The notes below the pieces were generated by a model, which was not told the DNA's origin, searched no databases, and saw only the letters and a program-made list of their open reading frames with translations. The position numbers and the translations under genes are program-made. From Flexilinea flocculi (GTDB lineage: Bacteria > Chloroflexota > Anaerolineae > Anaerolineales > Anaerolineaceae), in the NCBI RefSeq assembly GCF_001192795.1, contig NZ_DF968181.1:648342-712341 (forward strand): DNA of 64,000 bases, in the 5' to 3' direction. Every line of letters begins with the position of its first letter. The stretch's first letter is position 1. Shown piece by piece: positions 50,998-59,826 of this stretch.

Positions 50998-52044
50998 ATG
51001 AAAAATTTGGTAAGAGGACTCTTATTTGCTTTTCTTTCTCTCATCCTAATTCCAGGTGTCGTAGTTGATGCATCTAATCCTCTGGATTTTTTAACTTATG
51101 AAATAAATGACCAGACTGTAACTATCACAGGCTTTCAGGGAAATCCCGTTGATCTGGTGATTCCTTCAGAGATCGACGGATATCGTGTAGTCAGTATCGG
51201 AGATGCTGCATTTTCTTTCTGTAATAGTCTGGTCAGTATCACGATTCCTGAAGGTGTACTCCACATTGGCTCCGGAGCTTTTATGTCTTCTGAAGCATTA
51301 AAGAGCGTTGTACTTCCATCGACACTTCAGGATCTTGGTGACATGACTTTTTATGGTTGTTTCGGATTGACAAGCATCACACTTCCCGAAAATCTGAAAA
51401 AAATTGGAACGGGTACTTTTGCATATTGTTATCGATTGACCAGCTTGATCATTCCGAACAGTGTGACCAGTATAGGTGATTACGCATTTTCTCACTGCAA
51501 AGGTTTGACGAAAATCACCATTCCAGACAGCGTGACCGATATGGGGAAAGCCCCTTTCGAAGAAAGCGTCCAATTGGCTGCAATTTCAGTTTCAGTCAAT
51601 AATATCGGTTTTATTGATATCGAAGGCGTTTTATACGACCGAAAAACCGAAAAATTGATCTCATTTCCCTGCAAGAAAAATGTTACACGGTTCATGGTAC
51701 CCGAGGGTGTCAATGCTATTGGTGACCATGCCTTTGAAGGTTGTAAGATGTTGGTGGATATCGTGATACCAAATTCGGTAACGAGCATCGGCGATTCAGC
51801 TTTTGCAGATCTTGACCAGATGTATCAGGTGAAAATACCGGAAGGGGTTGCCAGTATTGGGAAAAAAGCTTTTGAATATTGCTATGGATTGACCATTATC
51901 CACATTCCGGACAGTGTAACCAGTATCGGGGGAGGCGCATTTAAAGATTGTCCGAATCTCTCCATTCGCTGTAATTCCGGATCTTATGCAGAAGAATTTG
52001 CTATAGAAAACAACATCCGATATAAAATCGTGGATGGATCATAA
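50998..52044 (+). CDS. Secreted BspA-type leucine-rich-repeat protein
   Basis: 348 residues. Signal peptide MKNLVRG with hydrophobic core to about residue 22 (cleavage near VVDA). The rest is ~11 copies of a ~23-residue LRR_5 repeat with consensus ITIPxSVTSIGxxAFxxC. A break between ~175 and 240 (FIDIEGVLYDRKTEKLISFPC) is the usual BspA island. There is no sortase motif, S-layer domain or membrane anchor, so it is probably secreted. Such proteins bind host or matrix components in many gut and sludge anaerobes. Single-gene unit. Confidence 0.88.
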   Translation: MKNLVRGLLFAFLSLILIPGVVVDASNPLDFLTYEINDQTVTITGFQGNPVDLVIPSEIDGYRVVSIGDAAFSFCNSLVSITIPEGVLHIGSGAFMSSEALKSVVLPSTLQDLGDMTFYGCFGLTSITLPENLKKIGTGTFAYCYRLTSLIIPNSVTSIGDYAFSHCKGLTKITIPDSVTDMGKAPFEESVQLAAISVSVNNIGFIDIEGVLYDRKTEKLISFPCKKNVTRFMVPEGVNAIGDHAFEGCKMLVDIVIPNSVTSIGDSAFADLDQMYQVKIPEGVASIGKKAFEYCYGLTIIHIPDSVTSIGGGAFKDCPNLSIRCNSGSYAEEFAIENNIRYKIVDGS

Positions 52045-52104
52045 CGATAAAACGGATCTTCAATTCGATTTTTTATTTCCGTTTTATAGAAGAATGCTTT
52101 TTTC

Positions 52105-52165
52105 TCAAAGCAATTCGAAATTTGGAAAAGCTTTTAAGAGCGAGAGCATATTTTTGAATCACTGA
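52105..52165. repeat. Family 1 arm fragment (copy r)
   Basis: AAAGCAATTCGAAATTTGG and TTTTTGAATCACTGATTTTTCC; the inner hairpin is missing. A loose 10-bp hairpin (52047-52056/52078-52087) precedes it just after the LRR stop. Confidence 0.4.
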
Positions 52166-52192
52166 TTTTTCCAAGGATATTTTTTCATCCTT

Positions 52193-53620
52193 TCAGCTCA
52201 GGATTCCTCCATCTGTCATCCGATAAAGATCAGAAAAAGCCTTCTCGATTTCAGATTCTTGAACTTTTTCTCCACTATCTTTATTATCTAATTCCCCGTT
52301 GGCCGCTTTTTCCAATGCCAGATCTTTAATGGATATTTTCCGCCGATAGGCTTCTTTTACAAGCGCTGCGCCAGCTGAATATCCGATTAAAGGATTCAGA
52401 GCAGTGACAATAATCGGATTTGCTTCAAGCCAATGAGCTGCTTTCTCGGAATTTGCCTGAATTCCTTTTACACATTTATCCGTAAATGCGTGAATGCTAC
52501 CAATCATGATTTGCTGCGCTTCAAATAAATTATGAGCGATCACGGGCATCATTACGTTTAGTTCCAGTTGTCCAGCCTGAACTGCCTGGCTGATGGTTGT
52601 ATCGCAGCCGATCACATGGAACATGGCCATATCCAGCATCTCTGCCATGACAGGGTTGATTTTCCCGGGCATGATACTGGATCCGGGTTGGAGTGCGGGA
52701 AGTATGATTTCATTCAGACCGGTTTCCGGCCCTGATGAAAGGAGACGAAAGTCATTCGCAATGCGAATAAGTGTCAGCGCTGATGTTCGTAATGCTGCAG
52801 AAAAATCTGCCATATCGGCCATCGATTGCATCCGTTCAAACAGATTTTCCGAACAACGGAATTCGATACCGGTATATCTGGAAAGTTCTCTGACCATCCG
52901 TTCATGGAATTCCGGGTGAGCATTCAGTCCGGAACCAACTGCCGTTCCGCCGATTCCCAATTCCCGAAGATCATCTGCAGCTCGTTGAATACGGATAATG
53001 TCTTTTCGGACCGCTTCTGCGTAAGCGCCAAATTCTTGTCCTAATCGGATAGGAACTGCATCCTGCAAATGTGTGCGGCCGGATTTCAGAATCGATTGAA
53101 AATCTTTTGCTTTTTCCCTTAATGCTGCTTCCAGATTTTCTAACTGATCAGTCAATTCTTTGAGTCTTAACAAACAACCAATCCGAATTGCAGTCGGAAT
53201 CACATCATTTGTCGATTGAGCCATGTTAACATGATCATTCGGGCTGATTTTAAGATTTTGAGCCAGTTGGCTGGCGCGATTTGCGATGACTTCATTCAGA
53301 TTCATATTATGGCTGGTTCCGGCACCGGCTTGAAAAGGATCAACCACAAATTGATCCGTCCATTTCCCGGATAAAATTTCATCTGCAGCCTGGCAAATGG
53401 CAGTTTTTATCTGTGGATCTAATAAACCGAGTTCGCAATTTACTGTTGCTGCTGCTTTTTTGATATACGCTGTAGATTCAATGAATGAATACCAGGGCTT
53501 TAAGCCGGATACTTGAAAATTTTCGACTGCACGCTGTGTCTGTGCTCCATATAAGGCATCAGCTGGAACTTGAACTGGACCCAGTGAATCCGACTCGATT
53601 CGAAAGCGTTTCTGGTCCAT
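52193..53620 (-). CDS. aspA: Class II fumarase/aspartase family lyase, probably aspartate ammonia-lyase
   Basis: 475 residues of the fumarase II/aspartase superfamily. Signature loop GSSIMPGKINP (about 315-325) carries the catalytic serine; the substrate motifs are SGRTHLQDAVP and STNDVIPTAIR. DPFQAGAGTSHNMNLNEVIANRA reads more like aspartases (AGAGTS-x-NMN-x-NEVIANRA) than fumarases (GSGTQSNMN-x-NEV); MPGKINPVMAEM is also aspartase-like. A fumarase cannot be excluded. It starts inside the stop of the L,D-transpeptidase gene (TAATG) with GGAGG just upstream. Confidence 0.75.
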   Translation of the reverse strand: MDQKRFRIESDSLGPVQVPADALYGAQTQRAVENFQVSGLKPWYSFIESTAYIKKAAATVNCELGLLDPQIKTAICQAADEILSGKWTDQFVVDPFQAGAGTSHNMNLNEVIANRASQLAQNLKISPNDHVNMAQSTNDVIPTAIRIGCLLRLKELTDQLENLEAALREKAKDFQSILKSGRTHLQDAVPIRLGQEFGAYAEAVRKDIIRIQRAADDLRELGIGGTAVGSGLNAHPEFHERMVRELSRYTGIEFRCSENLFERMQSMADMADFSAALRTSALTLIRIANDFRLLSSGPETGLNEIILPALQPGSSIMPGKINPVMAEMLDMAMFHVIGCDTTISQAVQAGQLELNVMMPVIAHNLFEAQQIMIGSIHAFTDKCVKGIQANSEKAAHWLEANPIIVTALNPLIGYSAGAALVKEAYRRKISIKDLALEKAANGELDNKDSGEKVQESEIEKAFSDLYRMTDGGILS

Positions 53621-54879
53621 TATGCACCTCCCTGCCCATAATAAGCCGGGTCTGTCGGGGTGTTTCCTGATGGATCATGGATATAGGTATAATCCCCAAC
53701 CTTCGCCCAATTGAAAAGCCAATGCGCATCTCCAATTGACATATTGATACAGCCATGCGATTGCTCATAACCATACCAGGCACGCCAGTACGCTCCATGG
53801 AAAGCGCGCGCCTGGTCAAAATACATCGTGAAAGGGACGTCTTCCAAATAATAGTAATCGGATTTATCTGCTTCAAAAGAGCCTGTCATATCCTCCGATT
53901 CTTTCTTTTCATAGATCTGAAAAATTCCAGGCTGTGTATAAAATGGTTTCATACCTGAAGCGATCAAAGCGGCATAAACCAGCGAATAGTTATCGTAAAC
54001 CATCAAAACCTGCTGATATAAATCAACTTCGATCCAACGTCCCCCTTTAATTTCTTCTGGCGGAGTGGTATTAAACAATGCAGCGCGAAAATGAATTCGA
54101 TCCAACCATTGGTTTTCACCAACTTGATACCAGGTTGTATCCTTCCCTTCCACGATATCGAATACTGGTAAAACATCTTCGCGATTATAGTAGACCGCTG
54201 TGTTGATTCCGCCATTGAAATCTGGTTTGATGTATGGGTTCAATCCTTCAAAAACCCATCCAAAGTATTGTGCTGGAGTGGTTTTAAAGGTTCTGCCGAG
54301 TGTGGTGTAAGACACTGCTGCAGGTGATGCCCGCAGCCAAAATCCTTTTTTTGATTGAACAAAATGTCCGTTGTCAGCATCAATCCGGTTCTGAAAAGAG
54401 ACGTAACGGATGGTTCCGCCCGCAAGGTATTCGATCGGATTTGTTCCGGCGGCTGCATCCTCATATGTAGCATATAAAGGAATAACCTCAGCGTTTTCCA
54501 CGTTTAATTTTGCATATTGATAGGGGACATTTGATAAGTCTTCATCGATTTTCCCTGCAATAAATGGCAGCGATGGGTAACTTAGGCCTTTTTTTGCCAG
54601 ATCGGTCAAATATTGTGCAGGCCCCAACGGATTGCAGATTTCAGGATCGATTGGATAGACATCCGGAAAACAAATAGCGTCTGAATTATTATTTGGATTC
54701 AAGGTTGGTTCTGCAGATGCAGTTGGACTAACTACAACAGAAGGAGTATGCTGAACAGCACCGGTTGGTTCGGCGTTGATAATTTGAGTGGTCTCTTGTG
54801 ACAAACCGGATTTAAAGGTTGTTAATATCATAAATCCGCAAAGAATGATACTTGTAAAAAAATTTTTGAAATCTTTCAT
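53620..54879 (-). CDS. L,D-transpeptidase (YkuD family), exported
   Basis: 419 residues. N-terminal hydrophobic signal or anchor (~8-24), a Thr/Pro-rich linker (~30-66), a central region of unknown fold (~80-280), then the YkuD domain (~282-415). The catalytic motif is intact: H361 (FHGAYW) and SHGCINM with C377. It makes 3-3 crosslinks or attaches proteins to peptidoglycan. The presence of an active L,D-transpeptidase in a window whose class A PBP looks dead is notable. The downstream aspartase-like gene overlaps by one base. Confidence 0.88.
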   Translation of the reverse strand: MKDFKNFFTSIILCGFMILTTFKSGLSQETTQIINAEPTGAVQHTPSVVVSPTASAEPTLNPNNNSDAICFPDVYPIDPEICNPLGPAQYLTDLAKKGLSYPSLPFIAGKIDEDLSNVPYQYAKLNVENAEVIPLYATYEDAAAGTNPIEYLAGGTIRYVSFQNRIDADNGHFVQSKKGFWLRASPAAVSYTTLGRTFKTTPAQYFGWVFEGLNPYIKPDFNGGINTAVYYNREDVLPVFDIVEGKDTTWYQVGENQWLDRIHFRAALFNTTPPEEIKGGRWIEVDLYQQVLMVYDNYSLVYAALIASGMKPFYTQPGIFQIYEKKESEDMTGSFEADKSDYYYLEDVPFTMYFDQARAFHGAYWRAWYGYEQSHGCINMSIGDAHWLFNWAKVGDYTYIHDPSGNTPTDPAYYGQGGA

Positions 54880-54918
54880 TGATAATCTTTCTGAAAAAAG
54901 ACAGGTATCTTGTTCCTC

Positions 54919-55045
54919 ATCAGCAATTTGAAATATGGCGAGAATTATTGATTGCCGTGTTGTATTTTCGCAAAACGTAATAACAACATTGCAACAAGTT
55001 TTTCGATTGATTCGAAAGGTTGATATATTTTTTGAAGTGCTGATT
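54919..55045. repeat. Family 1 hairpin element (copy s)
   Basis: Left arm CAGCAATTTGAAATATGGCG, imperfect stem TTGCCGTGTTGTATT with AATAACAACATTGCAA (two mismatches and a bulge), tip TCGCAAAACG, right arm TATTTTTTGAAGTGCTG. Confidence 0.65.
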
Positions 55046-55099
55046 CCTCATTTTCGATAATTTTAACCTGAATTTCTGGAATCTTCGATTTTCAGGCTG

Positions 55100-55215
55100 C
55101 AAATCAACGATTCGAAATATAAAAAGAATCGTTGTTATTCTACTAATTTATCGCTCTGTATAAAACCATCGCAATAACAATGAATTCTTCCGATTTTTCG
55201 GATCGTTGAACCAGC
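55100..55215. repeat. Family 1 hairpin element (copy t)
   Basis: Left arm CAACGATTCGAAATATAAAAAG, 8-bp outer stem TTGTTATT/AATAACAA around a tip containing TTATCGCTCTGTATAAAACC, right arm TTTTTCGGATCGTTGAAC. Copies s and t account for most of the gap 54880-55314; a TATAAT at 55235-55240 may serve the next gene. Confidence 0.6.
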
Positions 55216-55314
55216 AAGGGCTGAAATTCTACGATATAATCAAAAGAAAAAAATAAGCGTTATCCCTCTATATGTCATTCATTCCGGGGATATGGATTTG
55301 ATGAGGATTATTGA

Positions 55315-56049
55315 ATGAAAATTACGATGGTTGTGCCTACATATAACGAGTACGAGAATCTTCCAAGGTTGGTCAAAGAGGTATTGTCTCTGCCGCTTGA
55401 AGATATTTCGTTATTGATTGTGGATGATAACAGTCCGGATGGGACAGGTGAGCTGGCTGAACAACTTGGAAAAGAATATAACGGAAAAGTGAAGGTACTC
55501 CATCGCCCTGGAAAATTAGGATTGGGAACTGCATATAATCAGGGATTTCAACGCGCTATAGCCGATGGCGCTGACTATATCGGGCAAATGGATGCCGATT
55601 TTTCGCATCCCATCGAAAAGATCCCAGAGATGGTTGATAGATTGAAAAATTATGATGTCGTGATCGGTTCACGCTATGTTCGCGGCGGAAAGCTGGATGA
55701 AAAATGGCCTTTTTACCGCAAATGGTTATCCGGTTTTGGAAATTTCTACGCCCGAACCATTTTGGGTTTACAAATCAAGGATGTAACCGGCGGCTTTAAA
55801 ATTTGGCGTCGTGAGACATTGGAAGCCATGCCGTTAGATCGAATTAAAGCGAATGGATATATGTTTCAAGTTGAAATGAATTACGTCTCTTCAAAACTGG
55901 GTTTTAAACCATTTGAAATCCCTATTTATTTTAAAGAACGAACGCACGGCACTTCGAAAATGAATTTTGCTATTCAAAAAGAGGCAGCAATTCGCACTTT
56001 GAAGATTATCAAGATTTACAAAGATATTAAACCGATCCGTAAAAAATAA
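55315..56049 (+). CDS. Polyprenyl-phosphate glycosyltransferase (dolichol-phosphate mannose synthase-like)
   Basis: GT2-family enzyme, 244 residues. Opening MVVPTYNEYENL, VDDNSPDGTG (36-45, sugar-nucleotide binding), and the metal-binding MDADFSH (92-98), followed by GSRYVRGG and GGFKIWRRETL. These match the Dpm1/PpmI subgroup, which transfers mannose or another hexose from a nucleotide sugar to polyprenyl phosphate. There is no C-terminal membrane segment, so it is the soluble Dpm1-like type. GAGG lies upstream of the ATG and a strong terminator follows. Confidence 0.88.
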   Translation: MKITMVVPTYNEYENLPRLVKEVLSLPLEDISLLIVDDNSPDGTGELAEQLGKEYNGKVKVLHRPGKLGLGTAYNQGFQRAIADGADYIGQMDADFSHPIEKIPEMVDRLKNYDVVIGSRYVRGGKLDEKWPFYRKWLSGFGNFYARTILGLQIKDVTGGFKIWRRETLEAMPLDRIKANGYMFQVEMNYVSSKLGFKPFEIPIYFKERTHGTSKMNFAIQKEAAIRTLKIIKIYKDIKPIRKK

Positions 56050-56091
56050 TACGTCATTTTCATCGAGAAAACGTATCAACAGCAATCCTGG

Positions 56092-56120
56092 AAAAAAGTT
56101 ATCGATCCGATAACTTTTTT
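56092..56120 (+). terminator. Intrinsic terminator after the glycosyltransferase
   Basis: Perfect 13-bp stem AAAAAAGTTATCG (56092-56104) with 56108-56120, loop ATC, ending in a T-run. The A-run also makes it usable from the opposite strand. Confidence 0.85.
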
Positions 56121-56236
56121 GCGTATTAATGAAAAAATGTCTTGTTATGCAGGAAAAAAAAAGTAACTCCAGCCAAAAAGTAGGACCTCCGCTGCTCAAA
56201 TCAATGCAGACTGAGAACTGCATAGTGCATGGGTTT

Positions 56237-57065
56237 GTCCATTTTTACGCTAAAATTTGAATTTTTCAAGGTGCTTATTCGAGATACTCAGGAGGACACA
56301 CATGGCAACATGTCATTGCGAAAGTGGCGTCAGCCAGACGAATCAATCTCTTTTTGTGTGGCACCCGTTACATAATGGGGCAGAGAGATTGCCATGCCCC
56401 TTCGGGGCTCGCAAAGATAAATATCACCACAATGGGGCTCGCATGGCAACTTGTCATTGCGAGGAAGGCGCCAGCCCGACGAAGCAATCTCTTTTCGTGT
56501 GTCACTGTTTACACAAACACGATGGGGCAGGGAGATTGCCACGCCCCTTCGGGGCTCGCAATGACAAACATCACCCCTATGGGACTCGTATTGCAATTTG
56601 TCATTGCGAGGAGGGCGTCAGCCCGACGAAACAATCTCTTTTTGTGTGGCACCCGTTACATAATGGGGCAGGGAGATTGCCACGCCCCTTCGGGGCTCGC
56701 AATGACAAATATCACCCCTATGGGACTCGTATTGCAATTTGTCATTGCGAGGAGGGCGTCAGCCCGACGAAGCAATCTCTTTTCGTGTGTTACTGTTTAC
56801 ACAAACACGATGGGGCAGGGAGATTGCCACGCCCCTTCGGGGCTCGCAATGACGAATATCACCACTATGGGACTCGTATTGCAATTTGTCATTGCGAGGA
56901 GGGCGTCAGCCCGACGAAACAATCTCTTTTTGTGTGGCACCCGTTACATAATGGGGCAGGGAGATTGCCACGCCCCTTCGGGGCTCGCAATGACAAATAT
57001 CACCACAATGGGGCTCGCATGGCAACTTGTCATTGCGAGGAAGGCGCCAGCCTGTGTCAATAGCC
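56237..57065. repeat. Tandem array 2: alternating 141/147-bp family 2 palindromes with leader
   Basis: After a leader (56237-56310: GTCCATTTTTACGCTAAAAT, GAGATACTCAGGAGGACACA, ATG at 56302) palindromes start at 56312, 56453, 56600, 56741, 56888 and 57029. Spacings are 141, 147, 141, 147 and 141. The shorter type carries GGCACCCGTTACATAATGGG in its middle arm, the longer CACTGTTTACACAAACACGA. The sixth unit is cut after about 30 bp. The frame from 56302 is open to 57063 because both lengths are multiples of three. The rest of the gap 56050-57089 shows only the terminator. Confidence 0.9.
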
Positions 57066-57089
57066 GAGGGTTATAATTTCGAACTGCTG

Positions 57090-58106
57090 TTAGGGTGACG
57101 TGAAATCGCTTTTCGTCAGAAAACTTACAAATTCTCCCGTGGAAATCCCAGAAAATATTTTTTCGAAATTGATTCTATTCAGATGGCGATACAGAGATTC
57201 GGATTCATACGGAATTCCTGTCAATTCTTTTTCAATTTGATAAGGATCTTCCGGGGTGAAAAAATCACCAAACAAATGGATTTCCTGAATTATTCCATCG
57301 GTGGTTTGCAGAAATACTTCGACATTTCCGATCTGAAATCGTCTTTTACAATGGATATTATAGATAGGCGATTTCCCATAATTCCATTCCCACGTTCGGT
57401 ATCGCTCCTTTGCGATTGTATCAATTTTGTGAAGGTCTGACGCCGTAAACTCGGTCTTACAAATGTCCCCTGATTTCCCTATTATTTCGTGGAGCAACGC
57501 TTCTCGAAATGCGTAAATATTGATAAATTGCGGCAGAAAGGGTTTTAAATTTGTTACTCGGCTGCGAACCGACTGAATCCCTTTGTTTTGAAATTTTTCC
57601 GGTTGCACCTTTAACGCTTGTGCGAGTATTGACAAATCAGAATCAAACAATAATGTCCCGTGACAAACTGAACCGAATTGATTGTGATAATATGCATTTC
57701 CGGATATTTTTAAACCGTTCAGAAGAAGATCATTGCGACCGCTTAGCGCTACCGGGGCCCCAAGGTTTCTCAGCGCATTTACAACCGGCATTGTAAAAGT
57801 GTGAAAATCGGTCATCTGTTTTTGATCATGAGGGATGATGAAGCTGTAGCATAAATTTCCGAAGTCATGGTAGACCGCTCCTCCACCGGAAAGGCGGCGC
57901 ACAACCTGGATGTTGTGTGTATTCACATACGATTCATTGATCTCATCATGGGTATTTTGATGACGGCCAACGATGATCGAGGGCTTGTCAATAAAAAAAA
58001 ACAGCACATTTTCCTGTAGATCCATTCCGGAAAGGATATATTCCTCCATTGCCAGATTGACTGCTGGATCTGTGTTTTCATTGGGAATAAAGCGCATCTG
58101 ACTCAA
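57090..58106 (-). CDS. lplA: Lipoate-protein ligase
   Basis: Salvage of free lipoate onto E2 and H-protein domains via lipoyl-AMP, 338 residues. Motifs: VVRRLSGGGAVYHDFGN (lipoyl-AMP loop, R70-R71), GRNDLLLNGLKISGNA with catalytic K133, and a C-terminal accessory domain (~250-330), as in full-length LplA. Its start overlaps the upstream dihydroorotase-like gene by 4 bases (ATGA). No lipoate-dependent complex gene is in the window. Confidence 0.92.
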   Translation of the reverse strand: MSQMRFIPNENTDPAVNLAMEEYILSGMDLQENVLFFFIDKPSIIVGRHQNTHDEINESYVNTHNIQVVRRLSGGGAVYHDFGNLCYSFIIPHDQKQMTDFHTFTMPVVNALRNLGAPVALSGRNDLLLNGLKISGNAYYHNQFGSVCHGTLLFDSDLSILAQALKVQPEKFQNKGIQSVRSRVTNLKPFLPQFINIYAFREALLHEIIGKSGDICKTEFTASDLHKIDTIAKERYRTWEWNYGKSPIYNIHCKRRFQIGNVEVFLQTTDGIIQEIHLFGDFFTPEDPYQIEKELTGIPYESESLYRHLNRINFEKIFSGISTGEFVSFLTKSDFTSP

Positions 58107-59167
58107 ACTTCCTTTAACTTCTGCGATGCATTATCGGATTCTTGATTTTGGATGATTTCTCCATTTTCAAAGACGGTCTTGCCTTGAATTACGGTTTTAA
58201 GTACTTTTCCGGGTAATTCCAAACCGGCAAAAGGGGACCTCTTTACGTTTGATTGGAAAACGGCAGGATCAATCTTCCATGTATGATCAAGATCGATTTC
58301 AATCCAGGAATCGGTCGGTTCCGGAATGTTAAAGATCCGCATCGGATTCGTGCAGCAGCGGGCAATGACATCTTCCAAAGTCAGGAACCCGCCTTTTACT
58401 GCGTATAGATATAAAGAGAGTGCTGTTTCTAAAGCGGAATATCCCTTACAGGCAAGTTTCCCTTCCAATCCATTAACACCAATTCCCAGGTGATCTGAAG
58501 AAAAACAATCAATCATATGAATATTTTTCCAAATCGCTTTGCGGTCTTCCTCGGTTCTGAGATTTGGGATGAGCGCCAGGTTTTCTGCAGATAGTTTATG
58601 GCTGTGTTTTTGGCTCAGAAAAAGATGATGCGGCGCCGCTGAACATGTTACATTCGTTCTCAATTCTTTTGCCTCGCGAATCAGTTCAATCTGTTCCTTC
58701 GTGGATACATTTAGAACGTGAATTGGCTGGTTGTGAATTTTTGAAGTAAAGAGAATGGCTCCAAGTTGTTTGATATTGGCATCGACACAGATGGGTTTAT
58801 CGTCCGGCCAGGATCGAAATACGGAATTTAATGCATGCATATTGTTTAGTATCGACAAATTATCTGTGGATGAACCGGACAATAAAATGGCAGCTGCGTT
58901 CGCGATTTCTTCCAAGTTGCGGGCATTATTCATAGTAGCCGCTGCAACGAATCCGATCTCACAGATCGATGATCGGGCAGCAAAGTTAGTTTCAAAATTC
59001 AGACTTAAAGAATCGGATAAATTGACTTCAGAATCCGGATGAACAAGAATCGTTGTAAAACCGCCTGCAACGGCTGCGGATGTCAGGCTGGTCCAGTCCT
59101 CTAATTGATCTGATGTTGCTCCAAAGCGATGGGTTTGGATATCGATTAAGCCGGGTAAAGTATGCAT
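58103..59167 (-). CDS. Dihydroorotase-like amidohydrolase lacking key metal ligands
   Basis: 354 residues, related to class I dihydroorotases and allantoinases. It starts directly at the conserved LPGLID, so the N-terminal half of the beta-sandwich (~50 residues) is absent; AGGAAGGA upstream of the ATG supports this as the true start. The HxH motif reads IDIQTHRFG (Q11 for the first His), and HxxHVST reads HVLNVST (N153 for a metal His). APHHLFL, a late SSDHLG Asp and the C-terminal GKTVFENGE strand remain. Two lost ligands make normal dihydroorotase activity doubtful; it may be a PyrC'-like structural partner. Coupled to lplA. Confidence 0.75.
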   Translation of the reverse strand: MHTLPGLIDIQTHRFGATSDQLEDWTSLTSAAVAGGFTTILVHPDSEVNLSDSLSLNFETNFAARSSICEIGFVAAATMNNARNLEEIANAAAILLSGSSTDNLSILNNMHALNSVFRSWPDDKPICVDANIKQLGAILFTSKIHNQPIHVLNVSTKEQIELIREAKELRTNVTCSAAPHHLFLSQKHSHKLSAENLALIPNLRTEEDRKAIWKNIHMIDCFSSDHLGIGVNGLEGKLACKGYSALETALSLYLYAVKGGFLTLEDVIARCCTNPMRIFNIPEPTDSWIEIDLDHTWKIDPAVFQSNVKRSPFAGLELPGKVLKTVIQGKTVFENGEIIQNQESDNASQKLKEV

Positions 59168-59333
59168 CTGATTCCTTCCTGTGAATATTGTCGATTATGC
59201 TTTTGTTCACTTTGTATTTATGAGGCAAATTCGTCAAACGATTTTAATTGGAAAAAATGTTCTCGCTTTTCGATCTCTTCTTTGTTTCGATAATTAAGTA
59301 TATCGAATTCAATTCTTTTGAAGGCAAACTTCT

Positions 59334-59455
59334 TCAGCAATTCGAAATTTGAGAAAACCTTATAAGAAAAAAATAGAAAGCCTGTTGTTGTGTTTTTTTT
59401 TACTCCGCACAATCAGCGCACAACAACGAATGATTCCTTTCACATTACGACTCGC
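59334..59455. repeat. Family 1 hairpin element (copy u)
   Basis: Left arm CAGCAATTCGAAATTTGAG; GTTGTTGTG (59384-59392) pairs with 59419-59427; tip includes ACTCCGCACAATCAGCG; right part CCTTTCACATTACGACTCG. It fills most of the 308-bp gap between the mazG-like and dihydroorotase-like genes. Confidence 0.65.
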
Positions 59456-59475
59456 AAAAAGCTTTAAAATTTGGG

Positions 59476-59781
59476 CTATTCTTCCCAGGTTCTACCGTAA
59501 TTGACTTCAATTTTTCTGAGTACTGCATCCTCAAGATCGATCTCGCTGATTTTTGCCAACTGCATAAGGTAAAGAAAAACATCAGCCAATTCAGATGCCA
59601 GTTCATCTTTATGGAGAATTTCATCGGTCCATTGAAAATGTTCTAATACTTCAGCCGCTTCAATACTGAGGCTGCATGCCATATTACGCGGGGTTTGTTT
59701 CCGTTTTGTATCCTCGTCAAACCAGCCTTTTGCTCTGACGAGATCTGTCATCATTTGCGATAATTCCTCAATCGTTCTCAT
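59476..59781 (-). CDS. MazG-like nucleotide pyrophosphohydrolase
   Basis: 101 residues, a single-domain all-alpha NTP pyrophosphatase. The metal-binding ExxE...ExxD pattern is E41, E44, E64 and D67 (LSIEAAEVLEHFQW and SELADVFLYL). The EHFQW stretch resembles the RS21-C6/dCTPase branch. It probably hydrolyses non-canonical or excess dNTPs. GGGGA precedes the ATG. It follows the NBR1-type lipoprotein gene by 45 bases, probably at the end of the prfA operon. Confidence 0.85.
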   Translation of the reverse strand: MRTIEELSQMMTDLVRAKGWFDEDTKRKQTPRNMACSLSIEAAEVLEHFQWTDEILHKDELASELADVFLYLMQLAKISEIDLEDAVLRKIEVNYGRTWEE

Positions 59782-59826
59782 TAAAATCCCCGGCTCTATT
59801 TTTGAATTGAAAAGAATCGTCTTTCT

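Noticed and set aside
52193-53620. Calling the lyase a fumarase
   Set aside because: AGAGTS-x-NMN and MPGKINPVMAEM fit aspartases better, though the choice is not certain.
42125-57065. Tandem palindrome arrays as CRISPR arrays
   Set aside because: Units of 141-202 bp are almost identical throughout, with no short repeats alternating with unique spacers and no cas genes.
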